A DNA stretch of 64,000 bases from Batkoa obscura (taxonomy: Eukaryota > Entomophthoromycota > Entomophthoromycetes > Entomophthorales > Batkoaceae). Shown here piece after piece: positions 10,540 through 20,892 of the stretch. A program made the translations under genes and the position numbers. The notes below the pieces were generated by a model. It was not told the origin of the DNA and did no database searches. It saw only the letters and a list, made by a program, of their open reading frames with translations. The stretch's first letter is position 1. Every line of letters begins with the position of its first letter. The stretch spans positions 1-64,000 of the forward strand of contig JASVEC010000010.1 of NCBI GenBank assembly GCA_030770535.1, read 5' to 3'.

Positions 10540-13096
10540 TTACACATCATAAATTTTTATTAAGCTCAAACATCTAAAAAAAATAAGATCAACAATTTTA
10601 ACTATAAATATATTAATTACTAAGCTTAAGGCTCTCATCATCATTCCGCGATTGAAAGGATTCGAATTCATTGGCTCTTCCATTTGCGAAGATCTAGTAT
10701 AAAATGAATGTAATAGATCTTCATTAACTACATTATTAGCATCAGTGGTGTGCCCAATATCTTGCTTAGAAGACATTAATTCATTTGTTTCCCCTTCCTT
10801 AATAGAGTAAGTTGTAAAATCTTTAACTTTGTTTAAAAATAATGAACTTGTTGGATCTTCTGGAAACCAATCAGGATTATGTCCCTATTTTTAAGGTTTA
10901 GTTTAATTCTATTAAAATACAAATTCAATTACTTTAAAAGTAATAATTGATTTTTCTAATTTTCCGTCTTTTGAAGTATATTTTCTATTTAAAGTATTAT
11001 TATCTAAGGTTGATGGTACGCCAGACTAATATATTTGTAAATATTAACTATTTAAAATCAAACATTAATGTACCTTTTTATCCCCGTGTTTTTGTAAATT
11101 GAATGAGGCAAAAGAGCACACGTAACCTAACCCAGATTCTTTAGAAGAACACTCTCGAAATAAATCAACTATATCAAAGCTTGAGTCTGGTAGTGAAAAT
11201 AGCAAGATATATGGTGTAATAAATAAGCCAAATATTTCATGAATTAATTGTACAACTTGTAAAGTAAACATTGAAGCAAATTCTTGTCTCACCTTATATA
11301 AATGGTCAAAATGTACTTAATAATTATAAATAGCCTTACTTTCTCTGAATGAAGTTTGTCATGCCAAGCTTTCGGCATATAATGTAAATATTCTAAAAGC
11401 ATAGCTAGATGTGATTCTGCATTAATAATTTTGGCTTTTTCAGCCACTGGAGGGCGAGTTATTGCTAATACCATTCCTAATATCGCTGTACACGCCAATA
11501 CTGACCTTCCACCAATGATCTCAAATTGTAAAACTGCTTCTGAATCAAATATTGCTAATACAGCAAATGCTCCTGCTAAAGTTCCAGCAATAAAAGTTAT
11601 AAATTTCATTAGTTTATCTGTTTTTTCTTTAGGAAAATGATTCAAGTATTCTACAGCTATAGGGTATGAGTTATCAATCCTATTTCGGAAGTGATGTGGA
11701 AGTTCATTAAACTCTCTAAATTTCCATTGTGATAGTAAAGTGTATTGCCTTATACCTAATGCTTTAGGATTTTTGTAGTATTCCTAGATGAATTTCAAGT
11801 TAGTAAAAAAGACACCAGAAACTAGATATTACCTCAAAATATCTAAAAACAAAAAAGCAAACTGTATAAATAACTATCACTGGCCCAAAAATTAAATTAA
11901 TAAGGCCCATTAATTTAAATTTGCGATTGAGCCTAAATAGAAAGTTAATTTTAAAAACAATAAACGATAATCAATATACTTTGATGCCCAAATCTTCTTT
12001 TCTTCTCTATTAAGTATCCCTCTATTGAGTTTGCCTCGAGAATCAAAGAAAGTGGTATCAATACAAAAGGATATATTCCATTCTAAACCTTTTGTTAAAG
12101 CTATTGGATAAAACCATCCGCCAAGCATTCTAGGGAATTGTATTCCCAATTTAAGTTTATTTAAATTATAAAGAGCAATAAGGTAATTTTCTTTCCGTAA
12201 AATAAGATGTGAAATTTTGTAAGCGTCCAATTTAGCAGCTCCTAAATTGGCAGTTGTTATTACCAAATCGCTGCTTGGGGCATCTAAACGATTGATTCTT
12301 TTTGTTACTTCCTTCCAATCAACAGATTGCATATCTTCCTAGTCCAAAAATAAGCATATCTAAGTAAAATAAATGAACTAAAGCTTTACGTTTGGTATCC
12401 CTAAAACTTTGGTATAAAAATGATACATTTCCAAAAGATCTCTCGTTTCATAAATAATTTTAGCTAGATATCCTACTATAATAAAACCAAAGAAAATTAA
12501 TCCAAGCTTAGCTAAAGCTGGCAGCCTAAATTAATTTTAATATCTAGTAACAAAAAACATATAACACAACTTACTCATGTAAGCATTTCTCAGCAATAGC
12601 GTCATTTAAGCTATTTCCTGGTTTAAATTTATCATAATTTAGACATCCTCCAGTAAAAGTCAAGAAAGAAACAACAAATACCATGGACCTTAAATATAGT
12701 TATTTTAATAAAATAAGATCATTTATTGTCTTACAATAAATTCAATATCTCAGATAAAACTATACAATGGATGCCTTTCCCTTCATAATAATAATATACA
12801 TTTCGCAGGTATTGATCTAAATTCCCAACTTTTTCCCAATTGAATTGATATGGCTCAGTTACATTTTTAATTCTTTCTTTTCTATTTGTTCTCTTCTTTG
12901 TCTTTTTTCCTAGTTTTAGATGCTGATCTATATTAGATTCATAGGTATTCATTTCTAATATAAGCGAAGGTGGGGCGTCTAATTCGTCTCCATCGAAGTC
13001 TTCATTTTGTCTGCTAAATTCCTCCAGGCTACCAGTGTTTATAGTTAAGTCGGAACCCTCATCATTTAAACGAAGCTGCTCATATCTATGTGCCAT
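10540..13096 (-). CDS. ATG9: Autophagy-related protein 9 (lipid scramblase)
   Basis: Atg9 is the multispanning membrane protein of Golgi-derived vesicles that seeds the phagophore and scrambles lipids delivered by Atg2. Nine exons: 13096-12735, 12688-12575, 12525-12390, 12338-11980, 11932-11833, 11783-11340, 11292-11074, 11025-10933, 10884-10540; 723 codons plus stop. Family signatures in order: NLDQYLRNVYYYYEGKGI, the first membrane segment in exon 2, a second in exon 3, LTKGLEWNISF, LMGLINLIFGP, NHFPKEKTDKL, RSVLACTAILG, LLEYLHYMPKAWH, RQEFASMF with ITPYILLFSLPDSS, and DGKLEKSI ahead of NPDWFPEDP. Apparent loss of frame near 11970 is explained by a 47-nt intron. The start at 13096 (MAHRYEQ) is preferred over an ATG 12 codons upstream because Atg9 has a cytosolic, signal-free N-terminus. 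Confidence 0.95.
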
Positions 13097-13986
13097 TGAT
13101 AAAAGTAAAATAGAAATAAGTTGAAAATTCAACAGTCACAACTTAAATTTAGATTTTGCACGCATTAGTTAAAACTTATTGTAAATTTAAGCTATAAACA
13201 GCAAATTGAGAAACTTCAAAAATCATTTACAATTAAAATAACATTTGTATGATATAAGCATATATATATAGGAAATAAATAAATACATAATATACATGTT
13301 TTCGTACATAATATATTATAGCTATACAGCCATGTAAAAGTAGTGCGAATAATCTATAATCACAAAAATGAATCCAGTTTTAGATCATGCTTAGTTTACA
13401 TAGAAAATTGATTATTTTTTCAAAAACAAATATTCTAAAAACTCTAACATGAACAATAACCTTGCTTTGTGATAGAAACATATATGTGACATTTAGTGTT
13501 ATCAAATCTATAATGAATTCACACTAAAATTGTTAAATTTAAATGGTCTAATGATGATTTATTTTTAAATAATAATTTTACAAAAATAAATGTTATAATA
13601 TATCAGTCTATAAATATTAATCCGAAGAAGTCTAAAATATAAGCGACTTATAACTAAAGCTATAGTAGGATTAATTCGAACACTTCAATAATATTAGTTT
13701 TTTTGCTCATTATCAGGATATTTATATGAAAAATTATGACAAATTAAAAACTTTGCTTCATGTTTAAACTGAGTATATAATATTATAAATCTATAATTTG
13801 AATATAAATTAATTAAAATCTAAAAACCACTTAATCTAGTTTGATAAATAATTGTAAATATATTTTTGTTAATAAATAATGTTGCTTTTTTTTTTGTCTT
13901 GATCATATCTCCCTTTTATTTGTTTATTTATTTTTGTTTTTCTGCCTTTGTTTTTCTACTACTTTTCTATTTTGACCATTTAAAAT
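13097..13986. other. Divergent intergenic region upstream of ATG9 and RRB1
   Basis: About 0.9 kb of AT-rich DNA between divergently transcribed genes. It must carry the ATG9 promoter; a MITE fills the RRB1-proximal end. A short TATATATATA run lies near 13261-13270. No other feature seen. Confidence 0.5.
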
Positions 13987-14085
13987 AATGGGGATGTATT
14001 TTTGTGTTTAAGAATTTTACTACCAAATTTTCCGCTTAAATAGCGCTTAAAAAATGGAAAAAATAATGAAAAAAAACACTTCCTA
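13987..14085 (+). mobile_element. MITE copy 6, immediately upstream of RRB1
   Basis: Left end ATGGGGATGTATTTTTG, core TTCCGCTTAAATAGCGCTTAA, right end CACTTCCTA. It ends only about 87 bp before the RRB1 start codon, so it probably overlaps the promoter or 5' leader. Confidence 0.85.
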
Positions 14086-14172
14086 ATAGTTCATATTATA
14101 GGACTATATTTTAATCCCATAATTCCCGAGATAAATTTTTTAGTTTTTAAAATTTTATTTTTATTTTTTAAA

Positions 14173-15903
14173 ATGTCAAAAAGACAAATAGATCAAAATG
14201 ATAAGCAAGCAAAGCAATTTCAAACTGAGACAAATATAGATAAAGTTGCAATTCAGCCTGAAGATGATATGGGCGAGTTCGAAGACCCTTTTGAAGATGA
14301 AATGGAAAGTGAAGAAGAAGTTATAGATCCAGACCAACAAGATGAAGGTAAGCAGATTCATTATTTTGTAGTATAAACTAAAAATAAAAGTTACCGAAGT
14401 AAATGATGAAGAAGAAGAAGAAAATAACTTAGAGGTGTATTTACCTGGGGGTAAGCTTGAAGAGGGTGAGAAACTTGAAGTAGATAATTCTGCATATGTT
14501 ATGTTACATTCTTTAAACGTACCATGGCCTTGCTTATCTTTTGATATTATAGAAGATCATTTAGGAAATGATAGAACTAAAGTAATTTTTTTAATGATAT
14601 CATTCTATAGGCTAATATTTATATTATAGTTTCCTCTTACTTCATATTTAGTTACTGGAACCCAAGCAGATAAAGCAAATAAGAATGAAGTTATGGTTCT
14701 CAAGTTATCACAATTAAGTAAAACAAAGTATGATGATGGTATGTTTTATCATTTTTAATGTAGACATATTAACCTTTATAAAGATGATGAGGATATGTCT
14801 GATGATGATGAAATAGAAGATGATCCAATATTAGAATCTCGCTCTATTCCTCATTTCGGTGGAGTTAATAGAATTCGTGTAACTATACAATTTATTAATC
14901 TAAACATAACTAAATTAACTCAAATTTATAGTCAACAAAAATCGACAATAACATTGTAGCAGCAACCTGGTCTGATACTGGAAAAGTCCATATTTACGAT
15001 TTACAGCCACATTTAGCTGCTTTAGATGTACCTGGACACACTATACCTCCTCGTGCACAACAACCAATTTATACAATAGAATCTCATGGCCAAGAAGGAT
15101 TTGCAATGGATTGGTCAACTATTCAACCTGGAAAGTAATATGATATAATATAATATTATATTATAATAATGTATTTATTTTTAAAGGCTTATAACTGGTG
15201 ATTTTAATAACCGTATATATTTAAGTAATGTAAGTAGTAATGGTATATCTCCTGATAGAGTTCCTTTCACTGGACATCAAGGATCTATTGAAGATTTACA
15301 ATGGTCTCCATCTGAAGCGAATGTATTCTCTTCTTGCTCATCAGATTGTTCCGTCAAAATTTGGGATATAAGAAATAAAAAACGCCCTGCATTAGGTATT
15401 ACTGCTCACAGCGCAGATGTTAATGTAATTACTTGGAACAAAAAAGTAAATTATTTGCTTGCTTCTGGTTCAGATGATGGAAGTTTTTCGGTTTGGGATT
15501 TACGCACATTTTCTAATAGTAAGACTCCTACTCCAGTTGCAACATTTAAATGGCATTCTGCACCCATTACATCAATTGAATGGCATCCAACAGAAGAATC
15601 TATTATCGGAGCTTCTGGAGCAGATGATCAAGTATCTCTTTGGGACTTGTCTGTTGAACCTGATGAAGAAGATCCATCACATGCTACATTTAAACAAGCA
15701 AACGGATCAGATGTTCCACCACAACTTTTGTTTGTTCATCAAGTAATTTCAAATATATCTATTTTATTAGATTATTTATTTATTTATTTATTTATTAGGG
15801 CCAAAATGATATTAAAGAGATACATTGGCATAAACAAATTCCTGGATGTATGGTATCGACTTCTTATTCTGGATTCAATATTTTCAAGACTATTTCGATC
15901 TAA
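14173..15903 (+). CDS. RRB1: Rrb1/GRWD1-type glutamate-rich WD-repeat protein
   Basis: Nuclear chaperone that in yeast binds newly made ribosomal protein Rpl3 and delivers it to pre-60S particles; the human orthologue is GRWD1. Seven exons: 14173-14347, 14391-14581, 14630-14738, 14784-14878, 14932-15134, 15187-15742, 15799-15903; 477 codons plus stop, close to the yeast length. The N-terminal third is highly acidic (Glu/Asp runs), followed by the diagnostic [21 protein letters not shown] and [14 protein letters not shown] blades follow, e.g. [35 protein letters not shown] and [22 protein letters not shown] strands, [18 protein letters not shown] and [17 protein letters not shown] near the C-terminus. 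A MITE lies about 87 bp upstream and another, inverted, about 200 bp downstream. Confidence 0.94.
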
Positions 15904-16104
15904 TGTTTTGATGATGATATAGATGAGACTGTTAAAAAAGTATAAGTGAATTTACTATTTAGTTTATCTTCTCTTAAAGAATACTTAAATCAATAGCATA
16001 GAGTTATAAAATATACTATTTAATCAAAACTTCTGGTAATTTTCATACTTTTTATTTCAAAAGTTTATACAATATTTATATTTATATATGTTTTATTAAG
16101 TATA

Positions 16105-16206
16105 TAGTGATATTTTTTTTGGTTTTATCACTTTCCATTTTTTAAGCGCAATTTGAGCGAAAAGATTGCTAGTAAAATTCTTAGATGAAAAAATACATTC
16201 CCATAT
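16105..16206 (-). mobile_element. MITE copy 7
   Basis: Minus-orientation copy 3' of RRB1: degenerate left end, core AAGCGCAATTTGAGCGAAAAG, right end ACATTCCCATATG. Confidence 0.8.
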
Positions 16207-16644
16207 GTTGATAATAGTAAGTAGAGTATTTTTTTAGTCAAAGATATAAGCTATTTATACATCAAAAATAAATTTGATTATAAACTCCATAGTTGCTCGT
16301 AGTCAATTCAAATATGGAATTTAGTAGAAATTTAAAATGAAAACAAATAACAGAAAATTAGAATATAAATATATTAAAGAATAAAGGATATTTATTATTT
16401 AGTTGTTAACTAATAAGATATTGACAGAACTATATAAAAATAATGTTAACATATATGATATAGTTTATTAACTAGTTGAACCTTTAGTTAACTCGGATTT
16501 TCTAAAGTATCTTAAAATACTATTGTAAAGGAGTCAGTATCTTTATTCTTAAATAAACATAAAAATTTAATAGTAAATATAAAATGGTTATGATAATTTA
16601 TTTATGAGGAATTAATATATACTTTCATGAGTTTCAATATTAGA
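16207..16644. other. Intergenic spacer
   Basis: AT-rich spacer between a MITE and the 3' end of a secreted-protein gene. Nothing else supported. Confidence 0.5.
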
Positions 16645-17295
16645 TTATGCATTAGCAATTGGAGTTGGTGCTTCAGAAGAGTTACCTTGGCCATTACCAG
16701 CTTGGTTTGGATTATCACTATTATTCGTTAAAACATTATTGTCGTTAGCAAAGAAATTGGAATTATTTTGTGGTAAAGCTACAGGAGGTGAATTAGGTTG
16801 TATATTGTTTGATAAATTATTTAAACTATTTTGTACATTAGGCTGAACTTGTGGGTTAGGTTGGATATTATTATTTAATATACCAGGATTAGTTTGTACT
16901 GGTGATTGAATTTGGGCTTGTGCAGTTGGTTGAGAACGAAATAGAGTGATCGGTGGTCTTGTTGGAGTAACTGGAGGTAATGGCCATGGGGTTGGATTTG
17001 GTGGATAATAGTCATTGTAATTATTATAAGTACTCGTTGGTCTTCTATTATTATCAAAATCATCAACACTACTTGTTTCTGGTCTTCTAATTGGAATATA
17101 AATAGGCTGTGGTACAGGCACATAAACTATTTTTTGTTTATATTTGGTCTTATATTTAATTTTTGTTTTATGTTTTGGATGATAATGTGGTCTATGTTTT
17201 GGATAATAATCGTCATAGGAATCTTCATAGGAATCTTCATAATTTTTAGCTAATAAAGTTGATAAGAAACCAATAATAAGGATAGTATGTCTCAT
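16645..17295 (-). CDS. Secreted Tyr/His-rich, Pro/Asn/Gln-rich protein
   Basis: A single-exon frame of 216 codons. Residues 1-16 (MRHTILIIGFLSTLLA) form a clear signal peptide. Then comes an acidic tyrosine stretch (YEDSYEDSYDDYY), a His/Lys segment with HRPHYHPKHK, a Lys/Tyr-alternating patch (KIKYKTKYKQK), a VPVPQPIYIPI segment, and a long low-complexity tail rich in Pro, Asn and Gln ending PTPIANA. No enzymatic domain and no GPI signal are seen. The layout suggests a secreted wall or surface protein; the His-rich part could bind metals. It is divergently transcribed from a gene at 17895 encoding a protein of similar layout, so the two may be old duplicates. Not recognised as a named family. 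Confidence 0.7.
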   Translation of the reverse strand: MRHTILIIGFLSTLLAKNYEDSYEDSYDDYYPKHRPHYHPKHKTKIKYKTKYKQKIVYVPVPQPIYIPIRRPETSSVDDFDNNRRPTSTYNNYNDYYPPNPTPWPLPPVTPTRPPITLFRSQPTAQAQIQSPVQTNPGILNNNIQPNPQVQPNVQNSLNNLSNNIQPNSPPVALPQNNSNFFANDNNVLTNNSDNPNQAGNGQGNSSEAPTPIANA

Positions 17296-17894
17296 TATTT
17301 TATTTGATATTTAATATTCTATGTATTAAGCTTACTTATATATCATTTTAGTATTCTATTACATAACGACTTGTTTATATTATAATTATAAACATATTAT
17401 ACAACAAGCGAAGTGATCTGCTCTATTTTGTATCTAATTTTACTATTAACCGATTTAACGTAATTAAATAAAAAATTAAAAAACCAAGTTTCAAATTCAA
17501 CAGTCAATAAAGGAATTAAATTGATATTAAATTTTCAAATTATGTTAAGTAGTATTGTTGGAACCTAGTTATAACTTAATATGAATTTAATGATATTATG
17601 ATCTATATTATAGTATACTTCTATACAGTAAGTACTTAAAGTTATTTATTTAAGCATAAAATTTTAAATAATTCATTTTGTTTTATTTGTAACGAGAAAA
17701 TAAATTAAAAATTTGATTTATTTTTTAGTTGTTAATTTAAATTAAACTAACTGTAAACTCACTTTAAGTTTACTAACTGTAAATTTCCGGAAAATCATAA
17801 GTCATAAATAAATAATAATATAAATAAATAAAAAATTATATATATATACATATATTACTACTAAACAGAAGAAAAAGTAAGTTTAAACTAAATC
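17296..17894. other. Shared divergent promoter region of two secreted-protein genes
   Basis: A 600 bp AT-rich region between two divergently transcribed secreted-protein genes. It must contain both promoters. A (TA)n stretch lies near 17838-17850, about 45 bp from the plus-strand ATG. No other motif is claimed. Confidence 0.5.
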
Positions 17895-18422
17895 ATGAAA
17901 TCTATTGTATTATTAGGGTTTATCAGCCTTGCATTAAGTCATTATGAGCATGAAGAATATCATGAGTCTCATCATCCAAAGCATTATGAAGAATATAACG
18001 GTAATGAATATTATGGAGGCTGGAAAGATAAAGTAAAGAAATATTTTGAGGGAAAAGACTATAAAGGATCTTATGATAATGACTACCACAGTGATTATAA
18101 AATTACCCCTATAAATTTATACGTTGAAGATGCCAACGACTCATCAAATGAAAATAAAGACTATAAAGAGAATGAAAAGAAAGAAGAGTACCATGATAAC
18201 GAAAAGAAGGAAGATGCACCTGCAGCTATGCCTACTAATTCAGAAAAGAAACAAGATATGCTTGTTCCTACCAGCTCAGAAAAGAAACAAGATATGCCTA
18301 CCTTCACTAGAGATATTACTAAACAACCCAAAAACCGTAAGAATAGCATTAAATCTACTCGCTTAGAACCAAATCAGCCTGCTCCAACTGAAATTGTTGA
18401 ATTCGAACCAGTATCAAACTAA
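17895..18422 (+). CDS. Secreted His/Tyr-rich acidic protein with short repeats
   Basis: A single-exon frame of 175 codons. The signal peptide is MKSIVLLGFISLALS. The mature N-terminus is rich in His, Tyr and Glu (HYEHEEYHESHHPKHYEEY), followed by a Lys/Asp-rich stretch, then two near-identical units SEKKQDM separated by seven residues, and a charged tail ending EPVSN. No catalytic domain, cysteines or GPI signal are visible. The signal followed by a Tyr/Glu/His stretch containing PKH resembles the divergent neighbour at 16645-17295, though the C-terminal halves differ. Likely a surface or wall-associated protein; function unknown. Confidence 0.7.
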   Translation: MKSIVLLGFISLALSHYEHEEYHESHHPKHYEEYNGNEYYGGWKDKVKKYFEGKDYKGSYDNDYHSDYKITPINLYVEDANDSSNENKDYKENEKKEEYHDNEKKEDAPAAMPTNSEKKQDMLVPTSSEKKQDMPTFTRDITKQPKNRKNSIKSTRLEPNQPAPTEIVEFEPVSN

Positions 18423-18495
18423 TAATAAAGTCATTTAATAAATTTCTTAATTTCAATTTTTACATTGTTTATGTTTATTTATATTATTTAGAACA

Positions 18496-19287
18496 TTATC
18501 CTAAAGGACGTGGGATATTTAATGAGCTATTAAGGTTTTGTTGGATCGGTAAGGGTAGAGAGGGTAATGTATTTAAAAGTGGTTTGGTATAAGTTACACT
18601 AAATTGGGACTTAGAAGTGATTTTAGTGTTGGCATTTACAGGAATAGATTCATAAATAACTTCATTGAATATTGAAGTCATTTTAATATTAATTTTACCG
18701 CCTTCACCTAATGGTAGACCACCAAATAAATTAAAATTCAATCTTTTAAATGGGATTGTGCTTCCATTCACATCAATAACAACATCTTTTACAGGAACAG
18801 CTAAATTAGTTACTCTAAAAATTAAACTTAATAAATATTAATATATATGATAAATACTGTATTACAATAACGCAATTGTTTTTACATTAGGGGGATAAAC
18901 CCAATAATATTCAACTGTCCCTAAAACTGGACAAGGCGAGAATGCCCAATCAACTTCTATAAACCCTAGAGACAAATCTCCTATTTTTGAAAATGAATCC
19001 CTATCCATAACAATATCCGTCGGATTACATCCAAGACATTGATCAACTATAGTAACTTGTATTGATTGTTGACTTAATCTATTCTTAATTACTGCACATA
19101 AACCACATGAATAGGTATCAACAAAATTACTTGGCCCAACTGCAGCATAAAATTTAAAAGCGTTATCATTGAATGCACATTTAGTTGTACTTAACGGAAA
19201 CGAGTTATATCTTGCAAGACCACTATATGTATCTGCATATACTATAGTAAATAAAAATAAAATGAAATAATTAATTATAAATAACAT
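18496..19287 (-). CDS. Expansin-like secreted protein (double-psi beta-barrel)
   Basis: Two exons, 19287-18866 and 18814-18496, giving 246 codons plus stop. An N-terminal hydrophobic signal (MLFIINYFILFLFTIVYA) precedes a DPBB domain of the expansin/loosenin type: TYSGLARYN, CAFN, SCGLCAVI, TIVDQCLGCNPTDIVMD, then FIEVDWAFSPCP. The second exon reads as a beta-rich C-terminal domain (VKDVVIDVNGSTIPFKRL ... GGLPLGEGGKINIKM) as in expansin domain 2, so this looks like a two-domain expansin-like protein rather than a DPBB-only one. Expansins loosen polysaccharide walls without hydrolysis; the fungal substrate here could be its own chitin/glucan wall or that of a host. The stop of this gene lies 74 bp past the stop of the convergent neighbour. 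Confidence 0.8.
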
Positions 19288-20892
19288 ATTCTATAAAATA
19301 AAGATGAATTAAAAGTAAAATTTAATTAAAGTTGAGGTTTATAAATTATATTAACTATCTGTGTATGATGAACATCGGAATTTTATTTATAAGTGAAATA
19401 AAGTAGTAATAATTTTTCCTTAATATAAAACTATAAATTAATGTGAAGTAACTGAAATTATAGATCTTAAGTTTTACTAGTGAGACTATAAGTTATATTT
19501 AGCCATCAAATTCAATGAATTAAATTTTAACGTTCAATGCCTTATATCCTTATTTTTTGTTTTTCAACTGAAAAGCATAATAGAATGTAAACTATTCAGT
19601 TAGATTTTGTTTAATGAAATAAAATATCTAAATCGTAACTTTGAATTTATAATTAATTCTAGTCAAAACCATTAATAGAATTAGAGCTGTTACTTAAGCA
19701 CATACAAGTACTGTTTTTTATAAGCAAACTCTAATTAAACTACAATTTCGAAATAAATATTTAGCTTATAAAATAATAATTTATAACTCCTTATATACTA
19801 CCAGCAGTAAATATGAATGATTTCATAAATCTATCACTAATATCCCCCTGGAAGTTACCAGTCCCTGCTTAAAACTTAATTAAAATATATTGAACATATG
19901 TAACAAAAGAGCTTTAGAAGACAGTACTATACGCCAACTTTATCCATCTACAATAAAGCAAATTTATTTATATCTAGTTATATAGTAAGATATGACCAAC
20001 ATAAGATGTTTGGGCATTGATTTTTATTAGCACATAAAAAGCTATATTATGAGAATACTAACGAACACAAAGATCAAGTATTAACATGTAGAAACTTAAT
20101 AATTTTTCGAATGTCAATCAAAGTATAAATATTTACTTCAATAGTATAGATAAAGATTATAACAATATAAGTGAAATCTAGTTGTTTTGATAGAATTAAA
20201 CTTGTACTATAATCTTAAGGATTTCCTAGGATTTTTTTCTATCTAGAAAAAACAAAAGTAAAAACTCTAATTCTCTAATTACTAGTTACCTTTTTTACTT
20301 TTTTTCTATTGAATTTTTATTAATAAACAATCAAAATGGATATTAATATAAACTAATCTATTAAACCGGGTTTATATTAATTAATTTTCAATTATAAAGT
20401 CGACAATTAATTACATACAAGTGATATAAATACTTGAAACTTATTCAACTTAAATAAAGATTTTAAAAAAACGCCAGTAATTAAAAAAAGAGGCTACACA
20501 TGAAATCACCAATAAAATAACTAATTGACAAATTATAAGAAGGATCATGACAAAATCAACTCAAAGTTAACTCTATACTCATATGATTATTACTAATATT
20601 AAAGATATACCATTGCACTTATAGCGAAATTAAATACCTCACTTGCATAAATTGTTAATAAGTAAATATAGAATTAACTATTATTACTATGAATAAAGTA
20701 AGTTTGAAAAGTTTTTAAACACTACAAAACAAAGCGGTTCAAATATAATGAAATATTCAGCAGAACCAAATTAACATATTTGTGTTTAGCTAAAAAAATA
20801 TATATAAATATAAAGCATTAGAAAAAAATATCAAACCTTAACACCCTTTTATTAAGGATATCAAGCTAATAATATAATTACACTTATCAAAG
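19288..20892. other. 1.6 kb intergenic region
   Basis: No open frame, repeat copy or RNA gene was recognised. It separates divergent genes (the expansin-like gene and the POT transporter) and must hold both promoters. Confidence 0.45.

Noticed and set aside
11930-11985. Apparent frameshift in ATG9
   Set aside because: A 47-nt GT-AG intron joins WASK directly to LNRKFKLMGLINL, restores the frame and fits the family; a 26-nt intron is not needed.
14176-14361. Hydrophobic minus-strand frame over RRB1 exon 1
   Set aside because: It is the antisense shadow of an acidic coding exon.
13987-16206. RRB1 bracketed by inverted MITEs as a composite transposon
   Set aside because: The two copies differ at many sites and RRB1 is an ordinary conserved host gene with seven introns; chance bracketing is likelier at this density.
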